A DNA stretch of 24,361 bases from Synergistetes bacterium JGI 0000079-D21. GTDB taxonomy: Bacteria; Synergistota; Synergistia; Synergistales; 79-D21. This document shows, one piece after another, positions 7,428 through 14,574 of the stretch. The notes under the pieces are model-generated. The model saw only the letters and a list, made by a program, of their open reading frames with translations, searched no databases and had not been told where the DNA came from. The position numbers and the translations under genes were made by a program. Location: assembly GCA_000402835.1 (NCBI GenBank), contig AQRZ01000049.1:12651-37011 (forward strand), read 5' to 3'. Each line of letters starts with the position of its first letter. Within the stretch, counting starts at the first letter, position 1.

Positions 7428-8810
7428 ATGGACATTCCGGCGCACATCTTCAGGGAATACGACATTCGCGGACTGGCGGAAGAGGAACTGAACACGAAAA
7501 ACGTGCGGGCCATCGGGCACGCTTTCGGGACGATCCTCTGGAAAAACGGGGTGAGGCTCGCCACGTTGGGCGGCGATGTCCGAGCCTCGTCGCCCCGGAT
7601 CATGGCCGACATCGCCTGGGGACTGAACGCAGCGGGGCTTGACGTCATCGACATCGGGACCGTGATGACCCCGACTTTTTACTACAGCCTCTACTCCGAG
7701 GGCGTGGGCGGAGGGGTCATGGTGACCGGAAGCCACAACCCCAAGGAATTCAACGGGCTGAAGCTGGCTCTCGGCAAGGCCACCCTCTACGGCCCGGAAA
7801 TCCAGGAAGTCCTTTCCATCATCCAAAACGACGGTTTCACGATCTCCCCGAAAGCCGGGTCGGTTAGCCACGCCGACATGAAGCCCGCCTACCTCGACAT
7901 GCTGGCCCAGCGCCTGAAACTGGGCCCCCGCCGGCTCAAGGTCGTCGCCGATGCAGGAAACGGGACCGCCTCCCTGTTTATCGAACCCTTCCTGAGACAG
8001 CTGGGTGTCGATTACGTCCTGCTGTACGCCACCCCTGACGGACGGTTCCCCAACCACCATCCTGACCCGGTCAAGAGGGAAAACCTCGTAGACCTGATCC
8101 GGACGGTCCGGGAAACGGGCGCCGACCTCGGTATCGGCTTCGACGGCGACGCCGACAGGCTGGGCGTGGTCGACGAAACAGGAGAAGTCATCTGGGGCGA
8201 CATCCTCATGGCCCTGTACTGGCAGGAGATCCTGCCAAAGCATCCCGGCGCCGAAGCCATCGTGGAGGTCAAATCCTCCCAGGCTCTTGTGGACGAAATC
8301 CTGCGACTGGGGGGCAAACCGGTGTTCTGGAAAGCCGGGCATTCCCTCATTAAAGCCAAGATGAGAGAAATCGGGGCGCTGTTCGCCGGAGAGGTTTCCG
8401 GGCACATGTTCTTCGCAGACGAGTTCTTCGGATTCGACGATTCTTTCTACGCGGCAGGACGGCTGATGCGCATCCTCTCCAACACGGACAAGTCGCTATC
8501 CGAACTCGTCGCCCCCATTCCCCGCTATTACAGCACGGCCGAAACGAGGATCAACTGTCCCGACGAGATCAAGTTCGGGGTCATCGAATCCATCAAGGAT
8601 GCGGCCCTGAAAGAATACGACGCCATTACGGTAGACGGGGTCCGGATCCTTTACCCCCAGGGGTGGGGGCTGGTCAGGGCGAGCAACACCCAGCCGGTCA
8701 TCGTGGCTCGTGTCGAGGGGCGCACTCACGAAGCGCTGGAAGCCTACATGGCGGATCTGAAGGCAAGGATCCTCTCTGCAGGCGTCGGGGAATTCGAATG
8801 GGAGTTCTAG
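7428..8810 (+). CDS. Phosphomannomutase/phosphoglucomutase (AlgC-like)
   Basis: This is an alpha-D-phosphohexomutase interconverting hexose 1- and 6-phosphates, which feeds nucleotide-sugar, lipopolysaccharide or polysaccharide synthesis in the cytosol. It has 460 residues. All four active-site loops are present: phosphoserine loop TGSHNP with Ser102, metal loop DGDADRLG with D239, D241 and D243, sugar loop GEVSGH with E322 and H326, and phosphate loop RASNTQP starting at R417. Spacing closely follows Pseudomonas AlgC, pointing to dual mannose/glucose specificity rather than phosphoglucosamine mutase. The ATG has an AAGGAGG site (7413-7419) at 8 nt. The gap after mrfB is 76 nt. A flavodoxin-fold gene follows by 2 nt. 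Confidence 0.93.
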   Translation: MDIPAHIFREYDIRGLAEEELNTKNVRAIGHAFGTILWKNGVRLATLGGDVRASSPRIMADIAWGLNAAGLDVIDIGTVMTPTFYYSLYSEGVGGGVMVTGSHNPKEFNGLKLALGKATLYGPEIQEVLSIIQNDGFTISPKAGSVSHADMKPAYLDMLAQRLKLGPRRLKVVADAGNGTASLFIEPFLRQLGVDYVLLYATPDGRFPNHHPDPVKRENLVDLIRTVRETGADLGIGFDGDADRLGVVDETGEVIWGDILMALYWQEILPKHPGAEAIVEVKSSQALVDEILRLGGKPVFWKAGHSLIKAKMREIGALFAGEVSGHMFFADEFFGFDDSFYAAGRLMRILSNTDKSLSELVAPIPRYYSTAETRINCPDEIKFGVIESIKDAALKEYDAITVDGVRILYPQGWGLVRASNTQPVIVARVEGRTHEALEAYMADLKARILSAGVGEFEWEF

Positions 8811-8812
8811 CC

Positions 8813-9559
8813 ATGACGCGGATCGTGGCGTTCAACGGAAGCCCCAAGGGGAGAACGAGCCGAACCCAGATCCTGGTCGATGCCTTCCTGGAAGGAGCCC
8901 GAAGGGCCGGAGCCGAAACGGAAACGGTCTTTCTGGCCGAACACTCGATCCTCCCTTGCGACGAGTGCATGAGCTGCCGCGTTCCGAACCTCGGGGGAGA
9001 GTGCGCGCGGAAGGACGACGGGCCGGCCCTGCTGGAAAAGGCGCTGGGAGCCGATACCGTCCTGTTTGCCACTCCCCTGATCATGGATTCCATGTCCGGG
9101 ATCCTGAAGATCTTCCTCGAACGGTGGCTGCCTCTCGTCGACAGCCGCTTCCAGGCCCGGCAGGGTCAGGGAACGATGCCGGCCCGGAGAGCGAGGATCC
9201 CCGACTGGATCATCCTTTCCACGTGCAGCTTCCCCGAACAGTACCACTTCCAGGCAATGAGCCGCACCTTCCGGGAACTCTCGTCGCGGTTCGGCAACCG
9301 GATCGCCGCGGAGATCTACAGGGGAGAGGCCGACCTTTTCGGCCGGCTCGGAGAAATGTCCCACCCAGAGGCGTTGGGTCCCTACCTGGACCTGCTGAGA
9401 ACCGCAGGGACGGAAATCATGAAAAACGGGACCCTCTCCCCGGACACCGCGGACCTCCTCGACAGGCCGCTGATCCCTTACGAACAGTACGTCCAGGAGG
9501 GAAACGCTGCCTGGGACCGGATCCTGGAAGGGACCTGCAGGATCGGCGAAACCCACTGA
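8813..9559 (+). CDS. Flavodoxin-fold NAD(P)H:FMN reductase / iron-sulfur flavoprotein-like
   Basis: This is an FMN-binding reductase of the NADPH-dependent FMN reductase/Isf group, a cytosolic electron carrier in anaerobes. It has 248 residues from the ATG at 8813. The N-terminal beta strand and phosphate loop read IVAFNGSPKGRTSRT (4-18). Four cysteines follow at C49, C52, C55 and C64 (CDECMSC, then GGEC), a compact CX2CX2CX8C cluster motif like that binding a 4Fe-4S centre in Isf proteins. The ATP-less FMN region ATPLIMDSMSGILK comes next. The start is chosen for GGGAG (8800-8804) at 8 nt; another in-frame ATG at 8798 lies inside the preceding gene. It sits 2 nt after the mutase gene, and a strong terminator closes the pair. 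The electron donor and acceptor are unknown. Confidence 0.83.
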   Translation: MTRIVAFNGSPKGRTSRTQILVDAFLEGARRAGAETETVFLAEHSILPCDECMSCRVPNLGGECARKDDGPALLEKALGADTVLFATPLIMDSMSGILKIFLERWLPLVDSRFQARQGQGTMPARRARIPDWIILSTCSFPEQYHFQAMSRTFRELSSRFGNRIAAEIYRGEADLFGRLGEMSHPEALGPYLDLLRTAGTEIMKNGTLSPDTADLLDRPLIPYEQYVQEGNAAWDRILEGTCRIGETH

Positions 9560-9566
9560 AAGGGAA

Positions 9567-9605
9567 GAGGGGAGGCCATTCCGAAAAGGCCTCCCCTCCC
9601 TCTCT
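9567..9605 (+). terminator. Strong hairpin terminator after the flavoprotein gene
   Basis: An 11-bp perfect stem, 9567-9577 with 9588-9598 (GAGGGGAGGCC and its complement), closes a 10-nt loop 8 nt after the stop codon. A C/T-rich tail follows, not a clean T-run. It separates the mutase-flavoprotein pair from the next promoter. Confidence 0.75.
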
Positions 9606-9608
9606 CCG

Positions 9609-9635
9609 TTGCGGCTCCTCGCTTCATGGTATACT
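9609..9635 (+). promoter_or_regulatory. Extended -10 promoter for the transporter/phosphoesterase operon
   Basis: TGGTATACT (9627-9635) is an extended -10 element with TG one base before TATACT, a 5/6 match. A partial -35, TTGCGG (9609-9614), lies 15 bp upstream, a short spacer that an extended -10 tolerates. Transcription would start near 9642, just after the upstream terminator and 27 nt before the GTG start of the DMT gene. Confidence 0.55.
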
Positions 9636-9668
9636 TGTTCGCGCGGTTCCAGGATCGGGGGAATAGGT

Positions 9669-10553
9669 GTGACGGCAGCCCGAACAAGGATCCTGATTGC
9701 CGATGCCGGCATGCTGTTTGTCGCCGCCCTCTGGGGTGTCGGCTATCCCGTCAGTGACGCCCTTCTCGAACAGATCAGCCCCCTGTGGCTTCTCGCCCTC
9801 CGTTTTTCGGCGACATCGGCCATGCTGGCGATCCTGTTCGGGACGAGGCTGAAACTGCTGGACCGCAGGCAGTTCCTCCAGGCCGCGGGAGTCGGGCTCG
9901 TGCTTGCTGCCACCTACGTCCTTCATATTTTCGGGCTGGTTTACACCACTGGAGGGAAGCAGGCCTTTATCGTGGGGACGAACGTCGTCATGGTTCCCTT
10001 TCTCATGGCCCTGATCTACCGGAAATGGCCCGGGTGGATCTCCGCCGCGGCAGCCTCGGTCACCACGGCCGGACTCCTGGTGATGGCTTTTTCCCCGAAC
10101 ATCTCCCTGAACTTAGGTGACGCCCTTTCCCTGGTCCTGGCACTTCTGGTCGCCATCCAGGTGATCCTGGTGGGCTACTGTGCCAGGCGCATGGATCCCA
10201 TCGCCCTGGCCGCGGTCCAGATGCTCGTCACCTGCGCCTGCCTCCTGCCCCTCGCGCTTCTCCTCGAGCCCTTTCCGTCTCAGCCGGCACTGGCGGCTTC
10301 CTGGAAAGGGATCCTCTTCCTGGCCGCGGGCCCGACGGTTTTCGCCTTCGTGGTCCAAAGCCTTGCCCAGCGTCATGCCCCGGAAACCCATGCCGCCATC
10401 CTCCTGGCGATGGAGAGCCCTTTCGGCTACCTTGTCTCCATCGCCATGGGACTCGACAGCTGGAGCCTCCAGTTCGCCGCCGGAGGCGTCCTGATCCTGG
10501 CGGGCGTTTTCCTCTCCGAGTGGGAAACCTACAGGAAGAAAGGGAACCCCTGA
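9669..10553 (+). CDS. DMT-superfamily EamA transporter (first of two)
   Basis: This is a ten-helix drug/metabolite transporter, usually an exporter of amino acids or other small metabolites. It has 294 residues made of two EamA repeats, at about 15-145 and 160-290. Typical signatures are FVAALWGVGYPVSDALL, the LRF segment of helix 2, and the second-repeat end ESPFGYLVSIAMG. The GTG start is preceded by GGGGGAA (9657-9663) at 5 nt. A longer reading from an ATG at 9609 would begin upstream of the predicted transcription start and is rejected. The metallophosphoesterase gene begins 1 nt after its stop. The substrate is unknown. Confidence 0.87.
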   Translation: MTAARTRILIADAGMLFVAALWGVGYPVSDALLEQISPLWLLALRFSATSAMLAILFGTRLKLLDRRQFLQAAGVGLVLAATYVLHIFGLVYTTGGKQAFIVGTNVVMVPFLMALIYRKWPGWISAAAASVTTAGLLVMAFSPNISLNLGDALSLVLALLVAIQVILVGYCARRMDPIALAAVQMLVTCACLLPLALLLEPFPSQPALAASWKGILFLAAGPTVFAFVVQSLAQRHAPETHAAILLAMESPFGYLVSIAMGLDSWSLQFAAGGVLILAGVFLSEWETYRKKGNP

Positions 10554-10554
10554 C

Positions 10555-11715
10555 ATGACCGTCTTTGTCCGTTTCCTTTCGATCGCCCTCGCGGTGTACG
10601 CCCTCTCCAATGCATACATCCTGCACCGGGCCTTCCAGGGCCTGGCAGGCCTCGGGCGGTCCGGCGCGTTCCTGCGGGGCATCCTTTTGCTCTGGGTATT
10701 GGCCTTCCCAGCCGGAAGGATCGCCGAGCGGGTCCTCCCTTGGACCGGCTTTTCAAGGTTCCTCGTCGTGACGGGTTCCTTCTACCTGGGGGTGATGGCC
10801 ACCTCACTCTTTCTTTTCCTCGGGTGCGATCTCGCCCTTTTGGCTGGAAAGGCGTTTCCCTCGATGCCCTTTTTCGGGCACAGGGGAACGGTGCCCCTTC
10901 CCCTACGGAGGTGCGTGCTGCTTTTCGTCGCCCTCGCAACGACGCTGGTCGTCATTGCGGGAACCGTCAATTCCCTTTTCCCCCGGGAGAGGGAAGCAAA
11001 GGTCGAGCTCGCGCGGGGCACCGGGGCCCCGCTGCGCGTGGTGTTCTTCTCGGACCTCCACATGGGCCCCCTCGTCGGCAACGGGCGAGTCCGGGACCTG
11101 GTGAAACGGGTCAACGCTCTGAATCCCGACATCGTTCTTCTCGGGGGCGACACCGTGGACGAGGACGTTTCGAGGCTGGCGGAGGAAAAGATGGCCGAAG
11201 CCCTGGGGCAGCTTTGCCCGCGCCTCGGGTGCTTTGCGGTGACGGGGAACCACGAGTATTACGCCGGAGAGGAAGAAGCGGTATCCTACCTGGAGAGCGC
11301 GGGGGTCCGCGTGCTCCGGGACGAAGCCGTTACGATCGAGGGCAGGCTTGTGATCGCGGGAAGGAAAGACCGGACCGCGGGGCGATTTGGCGAAAGACGC
11401 CTTCCGTTGAAAGAAATCCTGTCGGGAATACCGGAAGGCTTGCCCGTCCTCCTCCTGGACCACCAGCCGCGGGACCTGAGGGAAGCGGAATCGGCCGGGG
11501 TCGACCTGCAACTGTCCGGCCACACGCACAACGGCCAGCTCTTCCCGTTCAACCTGGTGACAAGACACCTGTTCGAGGTGAGCCAGGGCTGGAAGACCCT
11601 GGGAAGGACGACCGTGCTCGTTTCGAGCGGTGTCGGCACCTGGGGCCCACCCATGCGAACCAGCGCACCCCCGGAAATCTGGCTTCTGGAGCTCCGCTTC
11701 CCCGGTAATCCCTGA
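10555..11715 (+). CDS. Membrane-anchored metallophosphoesterase (YkuE/YaeI-like)
   Basis: This is a calcineurin-like phosphoesterase with an N-terminal membrane domain. It has 386 residues. Four hydrophobic helices fall in residues 1-140 (about 3-22, 38-57, 66-92 and 118-140). The catalytic domain follows with all metal motifs: SDLH (166-169), GDTVDE (198-203), GNHE (231-234), DHQPRDL (302-308) and SGHTHNGQLFP (321-331). YkuE/YaeI relatives act on lipid-linked or membrane phosphoesters such as UDP-diacylglucosamine, so a membrane substrate is likely but not shown. It starts 1 nt after the DMT stop, with AGGGAA at 8 nt. The active site should face the cytosol if the four helices are all membrane-spanning. 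Confidence 0.9.
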   Translation: MTVFVRFLSIALAVYALSNAYILHRAFQGLAGLGRSGAFLRGILLLWVLAFPAGRIAERVLPWTGFSRFLVVTGSFYLGVMATSLFLFLGCDLALLAGKAFPSMPFFGHRGTVPLPLRRCVLLFVALATTLVVIAGTVNSLFPREREAKVELARGTGAPLRVVFFSDLHMGPLVGNGRVRDLVKRVNALNPDIVLLGGDTVDEDVSRLAEEKMAEALGQLCPRLGCFAVTGNHEYYAGEEEAVSYLESAGVRVLRDEAVTIEGRLVIAGRKDRTAGRFGERRLPLKEILSGIPEGLPVLLLDHQPRDLREAESAGVDLQLSGHTHNGQLFPFNLVTRHLFEVSQGWKTLGRTTVLVSSGVGTWGPPMRTSAPPEIWLLELRFPGNP

Positions 11716-11745
11716 CAGGACCGGACCTTGCAAGGAGGGAAAACC

Positions 11746-11951
11746 ATGGACAATCTCTACGCGCTGTTCCGCATCTCCGGGGCGGCGGCCGTCTTTTTCC
11801 TGATGACCGCAGCCGCCAGCGGCTTCTGGGGATCGGCACTCAGGAAACACATGAGCCCCCAGTCCGCGATGAGGCTCACCGGGGACTCGGCTTGGCGGGG
11901 GTGCTATCCGGCGTGATTCACGGACTGATCTACTGGCTCTTTCTCCGGTAG
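11746..11951 (+). pseudogene. Small two-helix membrane protein interrupted by a one-base frameshift
   Basis: A strong AAGGAGGG site lies 6 nt before an ATG that opens a short hydrophobic protein, which as written stops after 56 residues at 11916. The first helix is residues 9-30. Around 11877 the coding sense moves to the next frame, which runs on as a second hydrophobic helix with two histidines and stops at the TAG 11949-11951. Restoring one C after position 11877 gives a 68-residue protein whose joint reads MRLHRGLGLAGVLSGVIHGL. The LHRxLG...H pattern resembles the heme helices of ferric-reductase-like or b561-like membrane proteins. The DMT gene starts 11 nt later. It is either a recent mutation or a sequencing error; I see no slippery heptamer for programmed shifting. 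Confidence 0.65.
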
Positions 11952-11962
11952 GGCCACCTCCG

Positions 11963-12823
11963 ATGCGAAAGCCCCGCCTGGCCCTTTTCGCCTTCCTTTC
12001 CCTGCTCGTCTTCTGGGGATCGGGGTTTTTGGCCATCCGCATCGGGCTTGAAGGGTTCCCCCCGTTTTTCTTCATGTCCTGCCGTTTCCTGGTCGGGGGA
12101 TCCCTGCTTTTTGCCGTTCTGACGGCAAGGGGATATCGGCCACCGACCCTCCGGGAGTGGGGGTTCGCCCTCCTCGAGGGCTTGCTGCTGATGGTGGGCG
12201 GAGGTGGGGCTCTTGCCTACGCCCAGCTTTCGATCGGATCGGGATTGGCCGCAGTCGGCATCGCCACCGTTCCGATCTGGACCGCCCTCTTTTCCGGCCT
12301 TTTCGGCCAATGGCCGAGCCGGATGGAATGGACCGGGATCGCCATCGGGTTTGCCGGGGTCCTGCTCCTGAATCTGAAGGGAGAACTTCGCGCGGAACCC
12401 CTGGGGGCTGTCCTTTTGCTCACGAGTGCCGTCACCTGGGCGCTCGGTTCCATCCTGAGCCGCCGCCTTCCCCTTCCGAAGGGACTCATGGCGGCCGCCT
12501 CAGAAATGCTGGCAGGGGGACTGGTGATGATCCCCATCGGGTACCTGATGGGAGAACGCCTGACAGGAATCCCGCCTCTCAGGCCGACCTTGGCACTGCT
12601 CTATTTCGCGATCGCGGGTTCGGCCATCGCGTTCGGGGCTTACACCTACCTCCTCCAGAACGTTCGCCCCGCCCTGGCGACGAGCTACACGTACATCAAC
12701 CCGGCCATCGCCCTGGGACTCGGGGTCCTGCTGGCGGGGGAACAGGTTTCCCGGACCGAAATTGCGGCCGTCGGTGCCATCCTCTGCGGCGTCGCGGTAA
12801 TCGTCCTCAGCCGGAACCGGTGA
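11963..12823 (+). CDS. DMT-superfamily EamA transporter (second of two)
   Basis: This is a second ten-helix DMT exporter of 286 residues with two EamA repeats. The N-terminal VFWGSGFLAIRIGLEG (about 15-30) and the helix-2 SCRFLVGGSLLF are typical. The second repeat ends with YTYINPAIALGLGVLLAGE, a strong RhtA/EamA-type signature. It differs clearly from the DMT protein at 9669, so the two are paralogues and not a recent duplication. The ribosome site before the ATG is weak, which suggests coupling to translation of the small gene upstream; the frameshift there could lower its expression. A 74-nt gap separates it from the M20 hydrolase. Confidence 0.87.
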   Translation: MRKPRLALFAFLSLLVFWGSGFLAIRIGLEGFPPFFFMSCRFLVGGSLLFAVLTARGYRPPTLREWGFALLEGLLLMVGGGGALAYAQLSIGSGLAAVGIATVPIWTALFSGLFGQWPSRMEWTGIAIGFAGVLLLNLKGELRAEPLGAVLLLTSAVTWALGSILSRRLPLPKGLMAAASEMLAGGLVMIPIGYLMGERLTGIPPLRPTLALLYFAIAGSAIAFGAYTYLLQNVRPALATSYTYINPAIALGLGVLLAGEQVSRTEIAAVGAILCGVAVIVLSRNR

Positions 12824-12883
12824 TAGACCGGCCAGAGGGAAAAAGAGTGACCCCGTTTCCGGGAACGAGCCCAGATAAAAAGC

Positions 12884-12890
12884 AAGGAGG
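12884..12890 (+). promoter_or_regulatory. Shine-Dalgarno that fixes the M20 hydrolase start
   Basis: AAGGAGG lies 7 nt before the GTG at 12898. The in-frame ATG at 12892 would be only 1 nt away and is too close to be used. Confidence 0.55.
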
Positions 12891-12897
12891 GATGCGT

Positions 12898-14574
12898 GTG
12901 ACACTCAGGAATACCCCTGATTCGATTTACAGCCTCATGCTCGACCTGGTGAAAATCCCGAGCTTCTCCGCCACGCCGGGAGAGAGGCTATGCGCGGAAC
13001 GGATCTGCGAACACCTTTCGGCGCTTTCCGCGTTCAGGAAGCACCCCGAAGACCTCCGCCGGGTCCCGGTTCCCGGAAGCCCCCACGGCAGCGAAGCGGT
13101 CGTGGCGCTGGTCCGGGCAGAACCGCCCACAAACCGGACCGTCATCCTGGAAGGCCATTTCGACGTCGTCGATATCGAAGTCTACGGCCCCCTGAAGGAT
13201 GTCGCCCTGGATCCCGAGGCATGCACGTGCCGCATGAAGGACATGCCTCTCCCCGACGAAGCCCGCCGGGACCTCGAGTCGGGCAACTACCTGTTCGGTC
13301 GTGGGGTCATGGACATGAAATTCGGCCTGGCGATGGCCATGTGCCTGCTGGCAGAGGCTTCCGAGAACCCGGGTGCCTTCGGCGTGAACCTCATGCTGGT
13401 GGCCGTTCCGGACGAAGAAAACAATTCCGCCGGGATGCGGGCCGCGGTCAGCACCCTGGCCGACGTCCAGGAGGAGGGGCTGGACCTGCTGGGCTGCATC
13501 ATGGTGGAGCCCTCGGATCCCGGTTACATCGGCGGAAACGGGCGCGTGGTGTCCTTCGGCGCCGTGGGCAAGATCATGCCCTTCGTCCTGGTCATGGGAA
13601 AAGAGGCCCACGGTTCCGAATACTTTGACGGGATCAATGCCAACCTGGTGATGGCTCACCTGAACCTCCTCCTGGAAGGAAACCCCGACCTGGCGGACAT
13701 CGGCACCGCCGAGCACTATCCTCCGATGGCCTGCCTGAAGCAGAAGGATCTCCGGGAAGCCTATTCCATCACCTTACCGGAACGGGCCTGCGCCTACTAC
13801 AGCCTCATCACCACCTGCCACACGCCTGAAACCCTGCTTCAGCGGATCGATGAAGCCGCAGCAACCGCCCTCCGGAAAACCGCCGAGCACCTGGACCGGT
13901 GCAAGCGGACCTATGCAGAACGGGCGAAGCTGCCGGGTTGGCCTTCGACACCAACGGGCCGGGTGCTTCGATTCTCGAACCTCCTCGAATCGGCCAGGAA
14001 GACCTTCGGGGCGTCCCTGGACACGCACCTGGCGGCTTTCCTCTCCAGCCTGCCCGCCTCGATGGACGAACGGGAAAAAGGCATCGCCCTGGTGAACGAG
14101 GTCCTGACGATCTCCGGGGAAAAGGGCCCTCTTGCGGTGACTGGCTTTATGCCTCCCTTCTACCCCTACCGGACCAATTTCCGGGCCACGGAAAAAGAGC
14201 GGTTTTTCGCCCGCGTCGGAGAGGCTGTCGTTGCAGAAGCCAAGGAAACGTTCGGAGAAACCCTTCACGAAAACGAACATTTCGGCGGGGTCTCCGACCT
14301 GAGCTACCTGGGGTTCCAGGGAAACCCCGCGGACCTGGAAGCCCTGCGATCCAACCTGCCCGGCTGGGGAACGCTCTACGACCTTCCCGTGGAGGACCTT
14401 CTGAAACTCGACATCCCCGCGCTCAACATCGGACCTTCCGGGAAGGACGCCCACAAGATGACCGAGCGACTGGAACTGGGCTATTCGCTGAACGTCGCGC
14501 CCAAGCTGCTTCGCTCTGCCGTTCTTCAGATCGGTGCGTACGAAAGAAAACGAGGTGAACGGACCCATGACTGA
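12898..14574 (+). CDS. RocB-like M20 family metallohydrolase
   Basis: This is a cytosolic zinc amidohydrolase/peptidase of the M20/M25/M40 family. Its length (558 residues) matches the RocB subgroup, associated with arginine use in Bacillus and longer than ordinary M20 dipeptidases. Visible metal-site motifs are GHFDVVD (His and first Asp region), GRGVMDMKFG with the bridging Asp, and VAVPDEENN with the catalytic/ligand glutamates. The insert GKEAHGSEYFDGINAN is the conserved dimerisation-domain His region. A near C-terminal block has LNIGPSGKDAHKMTERL with the last His ligand. The GTG start is set by its ribosome site; a much longer open frame upstream overlaps the DMT gene and is spurious. 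Its end overlaps the M3 peptidase start by 8 nt, so the two peptidases form a unit. Confidence 0.9.
   Translation: MTLRNTPDSIYSLMLDLVKIPSFSATPGERLCAERICEHLSALSAFRKHPEDLRRVPVPGSPHGSEAVVALVRAEPPTNRTVILEGHFDVVDIEVYGPLKDVALDPEACTCRMKDMPLPDEARRDLESGNYLFGRGVMDMKFGLAMAMCLLAEASENPGAFGVNLMLVAVPDEENNSAGMRAAVSTLADVQEEGLDLLGCIMVEPSDPGYIGGNGRVVSFGAVGKIMPFVLVMGKEAHGSEYFDGINANLVMAHLNLLLEGNPDLADIGTAEHYPPMACLKQKDLREAYSITLPERACAYYSLITTCHTPETLLQRIDEAAATALRKTAEHLDRCKRTYAERAKLPGWPSTPTGRVLRFSNLLESARKTFGASLDTHLAAFLSSLPASMDEREKGIALVNEVLTISGEKGPLAVTGFMPPFYPYRTNFRATEKERFFARVGEAVVAEAKETFGETLHENEHFGGVSDLSYLGFQGNPADLEALRSNLPGWGTLYDLPVEDLLKLDIPALNIGPSGKDAHKMTERLELGYSLNVAPKLLRSAVLQIGAYERKRGERTHD

Noticed and set aside
11870..11884. 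Programmed -1 frameshifting in the small membrane gene
   Set aside because: A -1 slip at CTC would give the same joined protein, but there is no X-XXY-YYZ slippery heptamer and no evident downstream pseudoknot. A one-base deletion or read error is simpler.
10903..12075. A 390-codon minus-strand open frame across the phosphoesterase and small gene
   Set aside because: The composition is biased and motif-free, and it is antisense to a protein with all five metallophosphoesterase motifs.
12854..12867. A near-palindrome CGTTTCC/GGGAACG before the M20 gene
   Set aside because: It is imperfect (needs a G-T pair), has essentially no loop, and no T-run or promoter relation.
12157..12897. An apparent 247-codon N-terminal extension of the M20 hydrolase
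   Set aside because: It overlaps the DMT gene in another frame, is Arg/Gly/Pro-rich, and a perfect Shine-Dalgarno sits 7 nt before the GTG at 12898.
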